Shown: in pieces, positions 8,484-17,940 of the stretch
How positions within the stretch are numbered: position 1 is the stretch's first letter
Layout: the number at the start of each line of letters is the position of its first letter
Source of the DNA: an uncultured Erythrobacter sp.
Lineage (GTDB): Bacteria; Pseudomonadota; Alphaproteobacteria; Sphingomonadales; Sphingomonadaceae
Direction: 5' to 3'
DNA length: 64,000 nt
Assembly: GCA_947499095.1 (NCBI GenBank)
Contig: CANMMR010000002.1
Coordinates: forward strand, 124,001-188,000
Notes under the pieces: generated by a model
Databases searched by the model: none
What the model saw: the letters and a program-made list of their open reading frames with translations, nothing else
What the model was told of the DNA's origin: nothing
Position numbers and translations under genes: made by a program

Positions 8484-9194
8484 ATGAAATTCCGTCCCTT
8501 AGCTGCGCTTGCCCCTGTCGTCCTCCTGGCTGCTTGCGGCGGTAATGCGGATGAGGCGCAGGATGCCGATGCGGTCGATCCGGCGAGCGAACAGGCGCTC
8601 AACGATGGATTGATGAGCGAGCCCGACCTGGCCGGTCAGAACGAGGCGAATGCGGCGCTGTCCGGCACGGGCAGCCAGGCGATCCCCGAAATCGATAAAA
8701 GCCCCCGCGCCGTCGAGGCTGCGCGCAATCGCGCGGCGCAGATGGTCGGCGGTTCGTCCAATCTGAAAGCGGCCCCGGCAGCCAAGCAGCTGGCGGCAAA
8801 TGCGCCCGATACCGCGGCGATGGTGGCCGCTGCCCGTGCCGCGGTGAAACCCGACGGGCCGAATTGTGCCGCGAGCGCCGAATACGGCTCGGCCTGGGCG
8901 GCCAAGCTCCCGACTGCTTTCCCCGTCTATCCGCGCGGCAATACGCAAGAGGCCGCCGGCACGGACGAGGGCGACTGTGCGTTGAGGATCGTCTCCTTCT
9001 ACACGCCGGTCGCACTCGATGACGTGCTGTCGTTTTACAGCACCCGCGCCCGCGACGCCGGCTTCAATGTCGAGCATACGATGAAGGACGGGGACAATAT
9101 CCTCAGCGGCACCAAGGGCCAGTCGGCATACGTCGTATACGGCCGCCGCCTCGATCAGGGCGTGACCCAGATCGATCTTGTCACCAGTAACTGA
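8484..9194 (+). CDS. Lipoprotein, function unknown
   Basis: 236-residue predicted lipoprotein: KFRPLAALAPVVLLAACGG is a signal peptide with lipobox LAAC. Residues 20-130 are Ala/Asp-rich and probably flexible. The C-terminal 95 residues form a compact domain (two Cys, PTAFPVYPRG, VALDDVLSFYSTRARDAGF, AYVVYGRRL) of a type common in sphingomonad lipoproteins with no assigned function. GGAGG 7 bases before the ATG supports this start. It converges with astD. Confidence 0.8.
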   Translation: MKFRPLAALAPVVLLAACGGNADEAQDADAVDPASEQALNDGLMSEPDLAGQNEANAALSGTGSQAIPEIDKSPRAVEAARNRAAQMVGGSSNLKAAPAAKQLAANAPDTAAMVAAARAAVKPDGPNCAASAEYGSAWAAKLPTAFPVYPRGNTQEAAGTDEGDCALRIVSFYTPVALDDVLSFYSTRARDAGFNVEHTMKDGDNILSGTKGQSAYVVYGRRLDQGVTQIDLVTSN

Positions 9195-9218
9195 CGGGTC
9201 CGCCCCGCCGGGCGGGCG

Positions 9219-10631
9219 TCAGGATTTGAGGCCGACGCCGATGGTTGCGCGGGGCTGTTCCATCTCGGTGCTCGCCACCGGATAGGCGCAGTAATCCGCC
9301 GCGTAGAACGCTGCCGGACGATGGTTGCCCGATAGGCCGATCCCGCCGAAGGGCGCGGCCGAGGATGCTCCGTTGGTAGGCCGGTTCCAGTTGACGATAC
9401 CGGCGCGAATCTCGCTCCAGAACTGCTCGAAATCGCTCGGACTTCCTCCGACGAGCGAAGCGGACAGGCCATATCGCGTGTTATTCGCCTCGGCGATGGC
9501 GGCATCGAGATCGGCCACGCGGATCACCTGGAGCAGCGGGCCGAACAGCTCGATATCCGGCCGCTCGGCGATGTCCGTCGCATCGAGGATCGACGGTGAC
9601 AGGAAGGGCAGGCTCTCGTCTTTGCGCTTCATGTGTACGATCGGCTTCCCGCCGCGCGACATCAGCGCGACGAAGCTCTCGGAAAGCAGATCCGCGGTCT
9701 GATTGTCGATCACGCACCCCATGAACGGCTGGGGATCGGCGAAGGGTTCGTCGACGATCAGCCGCTCGGTCAACGCCTTCACTTCCGCAACGAGCTGATC
9801 GAACATCGAGTCGACCACGATAAGCCGGCGCGCGGCGGTGCAGCGCTGGCCTGCAGTCGTGAATGCGGACTGAATGATCGTCGCGGCGGCATCGGCCAGC
9901 TTGGGCGTGTCGGTGACCACGATCGGGTTGTTGCCGCCCATCTCCAGCGCGACGATCTTCCCGGGGTTCGAGGCGAGCTTGCGATTGATCGCAATTCCCG
10001 CACGCGCCGATCCGGTGAAGAGTACGCCGTCGACATCGGCATGCTCGACCAGCGCCTTGCCCGCGTCCGGGCCGCCGTGGATGCACTGCACCACGCCTTC
10101 GGCAATGCCGGCTTCGTGAAAGCAGCGGGTCAGGAATTCGCCGACTGCGGGCACTTTCTCGCTCGGCTTGAAGATCACGGCATTGCCCGCGATCAGCGCG
10201 GGGACGATATGGCCGTTGGGCAGGTGGGCGGGGAAATTATAGGGCCCGAGCACGACCATCAGGCCATGCGGCTTGTGGCGCAGTGCGGCGGTGCCCTGCA
10301 GCGCGCTGTCGAGCTTCTTCTGACCGGTGCGTTCAGCATAGGCGGTGACGGAGATATCAACCTTGCCGATGACGGCCTGGACTTCCGTCCGGGCTTCCCA
10401 CAGCGGCTTGCCGGTTTCGCGTGCGATCAGTTCGGCAAAGGGTTCGGCATGCTTGCGCACGGCATTGGCGAAGCGGCGGAGCAGTTCGACGCGCTGACCC
10501 AGCGGAGTCCGCGCCCAGTTGCGCATCGCCTCGCACCCGCGGGCGATCGTCTGCTCGACATCGCCCGCCGTGCCGCGCCAGATTTCCGCGCCGGTGGCAG
10601 GTTCGGTAGAAACCAGTTCCATATCAGACAA
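9219..10631 (-). CDS. astD: N-succinylglutamate 5-semialdehyde dehydrogenase
   Basis: 470-residue aldehyde dehydrogenase closely matching AstD, which oxidises succinylglutamate semialdehyde in the AST arginine-degradation pathway. Visible: GPYNFPAHLPNGHIVPALIAG in the NAD fold, LEMGGNNP with the general-base Glu, AGQRCTAARR with the catalytic Cys, and a C-terminal PFGGIGLSGNHRP. The start appears to be TTG at 10631, since GGGAAGG sits 6 bases before it; the next ATG (10622) is too far from that site. No other ast gene is in the window, so astA/B/E must lie elsewhere or the substrate differs. Confidence 0.9.
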   Translation of the reverse strand: MSDMELVSTEPATGAEIWRGTAGDVEQTIARGCEAMRNWARTPLGQRVELLRRFANAVRKHAEPFAELIARETGKPLWEARTEVQAVIGKVDISVTAYAERTGQKKLDSALQGTAALRHKPHGLMVVLGPYNFPAHLPNGHIVPALIAGNAVIFKPSEKVPAVGEFLTRCFHEAGIAEGVVQCIHGGPDAGKALVEHADVDGVLFTGSARAGIAINRKLASNPGKIVALEMGGNNPIVVTDTPKLADAAATIIQSAFTTAGQRCTAARRLIVVDSMFDQLVAEVKALTERLIVDEPFADPQPFMGCVIDNQTADLLSESFVALMSRGGKPIVHMKRKDESLPFLSPSILDATDIAERPDIELFGPLLQVIRVADLDAAIAEANNTRYGLSASLVGGSPSDFEQFWSEIRAGIVNWNRPTNGASSAAPFGGIGLSGNHRPAAFYAADYCAYPVASTEMEQPRATIGVGLKS

Positions 10632-10717
10632 TCGAGACCTTCCCGCGACCTTCTTCGTTCTTGTGCGCGCCTATGTGATAGCTGGGTGAGTGCGTCAAAC
10701 GGCAAATGTCGACGGCA

Positions 10718-12115
10718 TCACGCATGGCCCGCCGGGGTCGGGACCGGTCCGTGTGCCTCGCCCATGCGCCGCAGCGCCGCGACCTTGTCGGCCAGCGGTT
10801 GCCAGTCGTCGTTTTCGGCAATCGCCGACCAAATGCTCTCGACTTCGTCTATGAGCATCGATTGCGGTGCTCCGTCGCTCCAGTAGGGGTGATTACTCGG
10901 TAGAGGGCGATAGTTTGCCATCGCGTCAGCCAGCGCACCCTCCGCCTCTCGCTTGCCCCGATGCCGGAAGAAGAACTCGTCCGGCTGGGTCCCGCTTTCG
11001 CGCAACTGCGCTTCGCTCGCCGCAACCAGCGCCGCGTCCGCCTCCGCGCCGCGACTTTCGAGGCCGAGGCGCCAGCACCAGCGCCGCCCGATCGCCTCCA
11101 TGTAAAGCGGTCCGAAGCGATCCATCGCGGCAATCAGCGGCGGTGCGTCTGTCAGCTGGCGCAAGGCAATGGCAAACTGGCCGCAGTTCCAGTGCAGCGC
11201 TTCCGGCTGGCGACCGAAGGCATAGAGCCCCTGGTGGTCGAAATAGGCCGCGGTGAAGGCCGGATCCCACTTGGGCAGGAATCGCCAGGGGCCGTAATCG
11301 AAGCTCTCGCCCGAAATGTTCATGTTGTCGGTGTTGAGCACCCCGTGAACGAAGCCCGCGACCATCCAGCTCGCAGCGAGATCGGCCAATCGCTCGACCA
11401 CAAGGTGCATCAGCCGCACCGCAGGATCGTCGCGTCCGGGCGCATCCTCCGGCGGGGGTGGGCCGGGAAACTGTTCAAGGCAATAGTCGACCAGTTGTGC
11501 CATATGCTCGCGCTCTTCCAGTGCGAGGAGCCGCTGGAAGGTGCCGATGCGGATGTGCCCGTGGCTCAGCCGCGTCATCACAGCCGAGCGCGTGGGGGAT
11601 GGTTCGTCGCCGCGCCACAGCGATTCGCCCGTCTCGACCACGCTGAAGGTCTTGGAGGTGTAGACGCCAAGCGCTTCCAGCATCTCGGTCGCGAAGATTT
11701 CGCGTACTGCGCCCTTCAGGGTCAGGCGCCCATCGCCGTCGCGGCTCCACGGCGTCTGGCCCGACCCCTTGGTGCCGAGGTCGAGCAGTCGGCCTGCGCC
11801 ATCGCGCAGCTGCCCGAACAGGAACCCGCGCCCGTCGCCGATCTCCGGATTGTACACGCGGAACTGGTGGCCGTGATAGCGCAGGGCGAGCGGCTGGGGC
11901 AGGTTGTCGGGCAGGGCTTCGAAGCGGCCGAAATGGCGGAGCCAGTCCTCATCCGAGAGATTGTCCAGCCCCACTGTGGCTGCATGGCGATCGTTGCGGA
12001 AGCGCAATGTCGTCTCGGGAAAATCGCCCGGCGCGACCGGGTCGCCGATCCATTCGGCGAGAGCGGCGATCTGCGTTTCGGGGCGATAGCTCGCGGCTTG
12101 CGGTTCGTCGCGCAT
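10718..12115 (-). CDS. selO: SelO/YdiU pseudokinase AMPylator
   Basis: 465-residue SelO-family protein. These pseudokinases transfer AMP from ATP to Ser/Thr/Tyr of target proteins and are tied to oxidative-stress control. Visible motifs: RYHGHQFRVYNPEIGDGRGF, QLRDGAGRLLDLGTKGSGQTP, the conserved RIGTFQRL, and the active-site GVLNTDNMNISGESFDYGPW, in which N and D bind metal. The C-terminal Cys of selenoprotein homologues is absent; the protein ends GPVPTPAGHA. I chose ATG 12115 because the conserved domain starts just after it; the frame stays open much further but that part is antisense to the neighbouring hydrolase. The divergent gene starts 75 bases away. Confidence 0.92.
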   Translation of the reverse strand: MRDEPQAASYRPETQIAALAEWIGDPVAPGDFPETTLRFRNDRHAATVGLDNLSDEDWLRHFGRFEALPDNLPQPLALRYHGHQFRVYNPEIGDGRGFLFGQLRDGAGRLLDLGTKGSGQTPWSRDGDGRLTLKGAVREIFATEMLEALGVYTSKTFSVVETGESLWRGDEPSPTRSAVMTRLSHGHIRIGTFQRLLALEEREHMAQLVDYCLEQFPGPPPPEDAPGRDDPAVRLMHLVVERLADLAASWMVAGFVHGVLNTDNMNISGESFDYGPWRFLPKWDPAFTAAYFDHQGLYAFGRQPEALHWNCGQFAIALRQLTDAPPLIAAMDRFGPLYMEAIGRRWCWRLGLESRGAEADAALVAASEAQLRESGTQPDEFFFRHRGKREAEGALADAMANYRPLPSNHPYWSDGAPQSMLIDEVESIWSAIAENDDWQPLADKVAALRRMGEAHGPVPTPAGHA

Positions 12116-12190
12116 GCAGCGATAGTGGGGACGAAGCCCGCCCGCAGCAAGGGCGACACCGAAATCGGCACGGGACACACTCCTTCGACC

Positions 12191-13057
12191 ATGGACACGA
12201 GCTACACCGACCGCAGTTGGCAAAGCGCCGACGGCCTCACCCTGCATTTCCGCGACTATGGCGAGGCGAACGACCGGCCGCCGGTGATCTGTCTGCACGG
12301 CCTCACTCGCAACGCCCGCGACTTCGAGGATCTGGCGTCGCATATCGCGGCACAGGGCTGGCGCGTGATCGTGCCCGACATTCGCGGGCGCGGCGACAGC
12401 GAATATGCCAGCGACACGGCGAGCTATGCCGTGCCGACCTACGTCGGCGATGTCCTCGCACTGCTGGAGCAGGAAGGGATCGAGCGCTTCGTTTCCGTCG
12501 GAACCTCGATGGGCGGGCTTATCACGATGGTTCTCGCCACCGTCCGGCCCGATGCGCTGGCGGGCGTCGTCCTCAACGATATCGGTCCGGCGCTGGAGAT
12601 GGCGGGGCTGGACGCGATCAAGGGGTATGTCGGGCAGGGGCGCAGCTTTCCGACCTGGATGCACGCCGCCCGAGCATTGGAAGAGGTGCAGGGGGCGAAC
12701 TTCCCGCGTTTCGAGATGCAGGACTGGATCCGCATGGCCAAACGCGGGATGACGCTGGCCAGCAGCGGGCGGATCGTCTTCGATTACGACATGAAGATCG
12801 CCGAGCCGATCCTTGCGGCGGACGAAGCCGCCGTACCACCCGACCTGTGGCCGGCTTTCGAGGCGCTCGGCGGACGTCCTGTGCTGCTGTTGCGCGGCGA
12901 AGTATCGCCCCTCCTGTCGAAGGAAGGCTTCGCCGAAATGCAGCAGCGGCTTCCTGAGGCCACTGCCGTCACCATTCCGCAGATCGGCCATGCGCCGACA
13001 TTGGACGAGGCGGAGGCACGCGCGGCCATCGACGCACTGCTCGGGCGCGTGGCATGA
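12191..13057 (+). CDS. Alpha/beta hydrolase
   Basis: 288-residue alpha/beta-hydrolase. LHGLTRNARDF has the oxyanion region, SVGTSMGG the nucleophile elbow (Ser at about 103), and IGHAPTLDE near the end the catalytic His. No signal peptide, so it is probably cytosolic. The substrate cannot be read from the sequence. The stop overlaps the start of the glycosyltransferase gene as ATGA, so the two are coupled. Confidence 0.9.
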   Translation: MDTSYTDRSWQSADGLTLHFRDYGEANDRPPVICLHGLTRNARDFEDLASHIAAQGWRVIVPDIRGRGDSEYASDTASYAVPTYVGDVLALLEQEGIERFVSVGTSMGGLITMVLATVRPDALAGVVLNDIGPALEMAGLDAIKGYVGQGRSFPTWMHAARALEEVQGANFPRFEMQDWIRMAKRGMTLASSGRIVFDYDMKIAEPILAADEAAVPPDLWPAFEALGGRPVLLLRGEVSPLLSKEGFAEMQQRLPEATAVTIPQIGHAPTLDEAEARAAIDALLGRVA

Positions 13058-14187
13058 GCGCCGGTCGCCCGCACTTCCTGCACCTGCATTCCACCTTCGC
13101 CGCCGGGGGCAAGGAACGGCGCAGCGTGCAACTGATCAACGCCTTCGGTGCGAAGGCGAGGCACACCATTGTCTCGGCAGAGCCCGACCGGCTGGGCGCC
13201 GCCGACGGCATCGCGAAGAGCATCGACGCGATGGTGCAGCCGGAATTTCCCAGCCTGAAGGGCGTGCCGCTCCCCGGTCGCCTGCAGCGGCTCGCCAAGG
13301 CGATGAAGCCTTACGATCTCATCCTCACCTATAATTGGGGCGCGATGGACGCGGTGATGGCGCATACGCTGTTCAAGGATGTCCACGGCCTTCCGCCCCT
13401 GATCCATCACGAGGATGGCTTCGACGAAAGCGAGCTTCATCGGCTCAAGAAACGCCGCACTTGGTACCGGCGGATCGCGCTGGGGCGGTCTTCCGGGCTC
13501 GTCGTCCCGTCCGAACGGCTGGAGGAGATCGCGCTGGTCGACTGGCAGCAACCGCTCGGTCGGGTGAAGCGCATTCCCAACGGGATCGACACCAAGGCCT
13601 TTGGCATGCGGCCCAAGAAGGACGCGCTGCGGCTGATCAAGCGCCCGGGCGAATACTGGGTCGGCACGCTGGCCGGCTTGCGTACGATCAAGAACCTGCC
13701 CCGGCTGGTGCGCGCCTTTGCGCCGCTGCCGGAAGAATGGCAGCTGGTCATCGTCGGCGAGGGCGAAGCGCGAGATGGGATCCTTGCCGAGGTCGATCGC
13801 CTGAAGATAAACCACCGAGTCCACCTGCCGGGAGCAGTGACCGATCCGGCGCGGGTCATTGGCCTGTTCGACATCTTCGCCCTGTCGAGCGATTCAGAAC
13901 AGTTTCCCCTCTCGGTGGCGGAGGCTATGGCTGCAGGCCTGCCGATCGCAGCTCCGGCGGTAGGCGATATCGCCGCGATGGTGGCCGAGGCCAACGAACC
14001 CTACATAACGTCCCCCGGCAGCGAAGGCGGACTTCAGGATGTGCTGGCCGCGCTGGCGCAGTCGAAGGACCTGCGCCGCCAGGTCGGCGAGGCCAATCGC
14101 GCCAAGGCCGTGGCCGAGTTCGACGAGGTAAAAATGGTGGCGACCTACCGCCGCCTTTATTCCAGCGCGATGCGACGGGAGTTGTAG
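13054..14187 (+). CDS. Glycosyltransferase family 4
   Basis: 377-residue GT-B retaining glycosyltransferase. It begins HFLHLHSTFAAGGKERRSVQL, the N-terminal glycine-rich turn. IPNGIDTKAFG and AGLRTIKNLPRLVRAF are typical GT4 motifs; SSDSEQFPLSVAEAMAAGLP holds the E-x7-E motif that contacts the nucleotide sugar. It is probably used for an envelope polysaccharide or glycolipid, but no glycan cluster surrounds it. It is translationally coupled to the upstream hydrolase (ATGA). Confidence 0.92.
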   Translation: MSAGRPHFLHLHSTFAAGGKERRSVQLINAFGAKARHTIVSAEPDRLGAADGIAKSIDAMVQPEFPSLKGVPLPGRLQRLAKAMKPYDLILTYNWGAMDAVMAHTLFKDVHGLPPLIHHEDGFDESELHRLKKRRTWYRRIALGRSSGLVVPSERLEEIALVDWQQPLGRVKRIPNGIDTKAFGMRPKKDALRLIKRPGEYWVGTLAGLRTIKNLPRLVRAFAPLPEEWQLVIVGEGEARDGILAEVDRLKINHRVHLPGAVTDPARVIGLFDIFALSSDSEQFPLSVAEAMAAGLPIAAPAVGDIAAMVAEANEPYITSPGSEGGLQDVLAALAQSKDLRRQVGEANRAKAVAEFDEVKMVATYRRLYSSAMRREL

Positions 14188-14320
14188 CGGGGGCGTCGCT
14201 GCGTTTTCATCGTCCGTTCACCCGGATGGGGACAGGCTTCGACGACCATTGCCCTTGGCGGGCGCACTGCCTAAAGACGCGCAAACATTTTTCGACGAGA
14301 CAAAGCGGAGCCCGCCACAC

Positions 14321-15118
14321 GTGGCCCTCACACCCAAGAAAGAACTCAGCCGCGAGGAGAAACTCGCAAAACGTGACGCCGCCGAGCAGGAAGCCCTGTT
14401 GCGGGAGGTCGACGACGCGGTGCGCCAAGGCGATACCGAGGAATTCTTCACGAAATACGGCAAGCCCTTGCTCGCCGTGCTCATCCTCGGCCTGGTCGGT
14501 TTCGGTGGCTATTTGTTCTGGGATAGTCGCCAGGAACAGGCGATGGAGGCCGATTCCGAAGTTCTCGTGGGCGCGCTCGACCAGGTTGAAGCGGGCAATC
14601 TGCAGACTGGATACGACCAGCTCGAAGCACTGGCCGGTGAAGACCGGGGCGGGGCTTCCGCCGTTGCCGGGCTCATGCGCGCCGGGATCGCTGCCGAGCA
14701 GGGCAGGCCCGATGAAGCCGCGCGCCTTTTCGCCGCCGTCGCCACAAATGATAGCGCGCCGCAGGCTTTGCGCGACCTCGCCAAGCTGCGCGAAGTCGCC
14801 ACGCGGTACGACAGCCTGTCGAGCGGCGAGGTGATTACACAGCTCAAGCCGCTCGCCGTGCCCGGAAATCCCTTCTTCGCCAGCGCCGGCGAGCTTGTTG
14901 CCCATGCTTATATGGACCAGGGCAAGGAAGCCGAAGCGGGCGCGCTGTTTGCGCAGATCGCGAAGGCCGACGATGCGCCCGAGGGGCTGCGCTCGCGCGC
15001 CCGGCAGATGGCCGGCGTGCTTGGCGTGGATGCGATCGAGGACGTAGACGCTCTGCTCGAAGAACAGGGCGTGGACACTCAGGCTGCGGACGGCGAAGCC
15101 GCCGCGCAAATCCAGTAA
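14321..15118 (+). CDS. YfgM-like membrane-anchored tetratricopeptide protein
   Basis: 265 residues with a charged cytoplasmic N-terminus, one transmembrane segment (PLLAVLILGLVGFGGYLFW, about 48-67) and a periplasmic TPR-like domain. This is the layout of YfgM, the accessory subunit of SecYEG that helps hand over envelope proteins. It precedes bamB, as yfgM does in E. coli, which supports the assignment. The start is a GTG at 14321 with CGGAG 10 bases upstream; an in-frame TTG at 14249 is less likely. Confidence 0.82.
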   Translation: MALTPKKELSREEKLAKRDAAEQEALLREVDDAVRQGDTEEFFTKYGKPLLAVLILGLVGFGGYLFWDSRQEQAMEADSEVLVGALDQVEAGNLQTGYDQLEALAGEDRGGASAVAGLMRAGIAAEQGRPDEAARLFAAVATNDSAPQALRDLAKLREVATRYDSLSSGEVITQLKPLAVPGNPFFASAGELVAHAYMDQGKEAEAGALFAQIAKADDAPEGLRSRARQMAGVLGVDAIEDVDALLEEQGVDTQAADGEAAAQIQ

Positions 15119-15152
15119 GGGGCCCGTTCGGGCCGGAATGGAAGAACCGACT

Positions 15153-16526
15153 ATGGATCGTAAGGGCCGCAAGCCTTCGAAAGCTTTCTCACGCAACGTT
15201 TTGGCACGCGGCGTTTTGGCCGCAGCGCTGGTCGCCAGTCTTGGCGCCTGCAGCGGCGGCCTGTTCGGCGGCGGCGATGAGAAGGCTACGCCGACGATCG
15301 GCAATCGCGAGCCGATCCTCTCGCGCATCGAAGCCGGTGCCGAAGTCGATCCTGCGCTGGCCGGTGTTGCGGTGGTTCTCCCTCCCGCGCAAGCCAATGA
15401 TAGCTGGGCGCAAGCCGGCGGAACGGCCAGCAAGTCCTATGGACATCTTGCACTCTCCGCCACGCCGACGCGGGCGTTTACCGCCGCAGTCGCGGGCGGC
15501 TCCAACCGCGAGCGTCTGGGCGCTGCGCCGGTCGTGGGTGGCGGTATGCTGTTCGCGGTCGGTAGTGACGGCGAACTCGATGCTTTCGACGCGCAGACCG
15601 GTGCCAAACGCTGGGCATTTGCCCCCAACTTGACTGGTGACACGCGCGCTTCCGCGTTTGGCGGCGGTGCCAGCTATGCCGATGGCAAGGTCTACATGAC
15701 CACCGGTGCGGGCGACGTCATCGCCCTCGATGCCAACACCGGCGCGCAGCTGTGGCAGGTAAAGCCCGCCGGTCCGTTGCGCGGTTCGCCAACGATCGCC
15801 TTCGGTTCGCTGTTCGTAATGACGCAGGACAACCAGATCTATGCGCTCGACCTGACCGACGGCGCGGTCCAGTGGCAGCAATCCGGCTCGGCCACGCAGG
15901 CCGGCGTCTTCGGCGTGGCGGCGCCTGCTGCAGGGCAGGGTACGGTCATCGCAGGCTACAGCTCTGGCGAGCTCATCGCGCACCGTTACGAAAACGGCCG
16001 CACGCTGTGGGCCGATGCGCTGGCGCGGACTTCGATCTCGACCTCGGTCAGTTCGTTGACCGATATCGACGCCGATCCGATCATCGACAACGGCCGCATC
16101 TATGCGCTGGGCCAAGGCGGCCGCATGGCGGCGTATGAACTGGTCACGGGGCAACGCATCTGGGAGCTTAGCCTCGCAGGGATCTCCACTCCGGCTATCG
16201 CAGGCGAATGGATCTTCACCCTGACCGACGATGCCCGCCTGCTGGCCATCGCGCGCAGCACCGGCAAGGTCCGCTGGATCACGCAGCTGGCGCAATATCG
16301 CGACCAGGAGGACAAGAAAGGCCCGATCTTCTGGACCGGACCGGTGCTCGCCGGGAACAACCTCTGGGTCGCCAGCAGCGAAGGCGAAGTCTATCGCGTG
16401 AGCACGGCCGAGGGTTCCGCCAGCCTGTTCTACGACCTAGACGAACCGGTCAGCCTGGCTCCGGTCGTGGCGAACAACACGCTCTACATCCTCGACGACA
16501 GCGGCACGATTACCGCCTTCCGCTAG
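15153..16526 (+). CDS. bamB: Outer-membrane assembly lipoprotein BamB
   Basis: 457-residue PQQ-type beta-propeller lipoprotein of the BAM complex that inserts beta-barrels in the outer membrane. After a basic N-terminus the signal peptide ends at the lipobox SLGAC (cysteine about residue 34). Repeats of the propeller are plain, each with an Ala/Gly-Trp core (FDAQTGAKRWAF, LDANTGAQLWQV, LTDGAVQWQQ, TGQRIWEL, TGKVRWI). ATG 15153 has GGAAG 8 bases upstream; ATG 15138 is possible. The usual next gene, der, is not here. Confidence 0.94.
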   Translation: MDRKGRKPSKAFSRNVLARGVLAAALVASLGACSGGLFGGGDEKATPTIGNREPILSRIEAGAEVDPALAGVAVVLPPAQANDSWAQAGGTASKSYGHLALSATPTRAFTAAVAGGSNRERLGAAPVVGGGMLFAVGSDGELDAFDAQTGAKRWAFAPNLTGDTRASAFGGGASYADGKVYMTTGAGDVIALDANTGAQLWQVKPAGPLRGSPTIAFGSLFVMTQDNQIYALDLTDGAVQWQQSGSATQAGVFGVAAPAAGQGTVIAGYSSGELIAHRYENGRTLWADALARTSISTSVSSLTDIDADPIIDNGRIYALGQGGRMAAYELVTGQRIWELSLAGISTPAIAGEWIFTLTDDARLLAIARSTGKVRWITQLAQYRDQEDKKGPIFWTGPVLAGNNLWVASSEGEVYRVSTAEGSASLFYDLDEPVSLAPVVANNTLYILDDSGTITAFR

Positions 16527-16581
16527 GCTTTGCGCTATTCTCTGCCGGGTGTTAACCATTCGGGTGTAGGACGGCGGGGAA

Positions 16582-17940
16582 ATGGATACGCGTGAATCGA
16601 TCCCGATAGCGCGGCCGAAGAGCGATGTTTCTGCGGCTGTCGGGCTGGTCGGCCTGGCCGGGCTGTTCGCCTGGGTCCTGTTCGCGCGCGCCTATCCCGC
16701 TATTTCCACCAGCCTCGACCTGCCCGGCCCGCGCGAGGTCATGTCGGGTCCGCACGCCGCACTGGTCGCCCTGCTCGCCGCGGCGCTGCCGATGGCGCTT
16801 TGGTCGGTGGTGGTGGAGAAAGTGCATCGTCGGCCGAGTACCGGGCTCGACTGGTCGCTCGGCCGCACGCGCCAGCCCGATCGTGCGGATACGCTGATCA
16901 AGCTCATCGGTTTGTGGGCGACCTGGGCGATCATCGCTGCGCTCTATTGCCTGTGCCGCTGGTACTGGAGCGGCAACTACCTCTTCTCGATGCGGGTGCT
17001 GGGTTATGCGGCAATTCCGCTCATGGTGATGTCGGTCCCCTATGTGTTCTGGATCGATCGCTACATGGTGACCCCGCGCGACCATGCCTGGCACTTCGGG
17101 GCACTGCTCGTTCGCAAGACCGGGTGGCAGGTTGATGAAGTCAAGGCGCATTGGCGCAGCTGGATCATCAAGGCTTTCTTCACCGCCTTCATGATCTCCA
17201 TCATCCCGTTTGCCTTCCGCAATGTCGTGGAAGCCGATTTCGGCCTGCTCGCCCAGCGCCCCGAGCAGCTCGCGCTGATGATGATCGAGGGCATGTTCAT
17301 GGTCGATGTGATGATCGGCACGGTCGGCTATATCGTCACCATGCGCCCGCTCGACGCGCACATTCGCAGCGGCAATCCCTTCCTGGCAGGCTGGGTGGCG
17401 GCACTGATCTGTTACCCGCCGATCGTCTGGGGCATTCTGGGCGAGGGCAAGGCAATCAATTACGAGCTCGGTACGCCGGGATGGATTTTCTGGCTGGAGG
17501 GCAACGATCTCGCGCTGGCTGCGTGGGGCGCGCTGCTGGTGGTGCTGACCGCGTTCTATGCCTGGGCGACCTTCGCTTTCGGCCTGCGCTTTTCGAACCT
17601 CACCTATCGCGGCGTGCTCACGAACGGGCCATACCGCTTCACGCGCCATCCGGCCTATGTATCGAAGAACCTGTTCTGGTGGTGCGCGACGCTGCCCTTC
17701 TTGGTGCAGGACGGATCATGGGTGGAGACCATCCGCAATTGCTTCTTCCTGCTGGTGGTCAATGCAATCTACTTCTGGCGGGCCAAGACAGAGGAAGCGC
17801 ATCTGCTGCGCGAGGACGCGAAATATCGCGAGTACCACGCCTATATGGCGCAACACGGCCTGCTGACCGCGCCCCTTGAGCGTCTGCAACGTCGGGTCTG
17901 GAAGCCGGGCGGAGCCTTGGCGCCGCAGCCGGCGGAGTAA
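16582..17940 (+). CDS. Polytopic membrane protein with C-terminal isoprenylcysteine-methyltransferase-like domain
   Basis: 452-residue inner-membrane protein with many predicted helices. The C-terminal third is of the ICMT/phospholipid methyltransferase type: YRGVLTNGPYRFTRHPAYVSK and later EEAHLLREDAKYREYHAYM are the S-adenosylmethionine-binding motifs (R-H-P-x-Y and E-E-x-x-L). The N-terminal two thirds form a separate set of helices without a family I recognise. Such proteins methylate lipids or small molecules at the membrane; the substrate is unknown. It follows bamB by 55 bases and may be co-transcribed. Confidence 0.8.
   Translation: MDTRESIPIARPKSDVSAAVGLVGLAGLFAWVLFARAYPAISTSLDLPGPREVMSGPHAALVALLAAALPMALWSVVVEKVHRRPSTGLDWSLGRTRQPDRADTLIKLIGLWATWAIIAALYCLCRWYWSGNYLFSMRVLGYAAIPLMVMSVPYVFWIDRYMVTPRDHAWHFGALLVRKTGWQVDEVKAHWRSWIIKAFFTAFMISIIPFAFRNVVEADFGLLAQRPEQLALMMIEGMFMVDVMIGTVGYIVTMRPLDAHIRSGNPFLAGWVAALICYPPIVWGILGEGKAINYELGTPGWIFWLEGNDLALAAWGALLVVLTAFYAWATFAFGLRFSNLTYRGVLTNGPYRFTRHPAYVSKNLFWWCATLPFLVQDGSWVETIRNCFFLLVVNAIYFWRAKTEEAHLLREDAKYREYHAYMAQHGLLTAPLERLQRRVWKPGGALAPQPAE

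Noticed and set aside
12116..12991. The selO reading frame stays open for a further 292 codons upstream
   Set aside because: This part is antisense to the alpha/beta hydrolase, and the SelO family domain starts just after ATG 12115.
16549..16560. GTTAACCATTC, similar to a CtrA half-site, between bamB and the ICMT-like gene
   Set aside because: Only one half-site, no second TTAA at the proper spacing, and a coding context that needs no such control.
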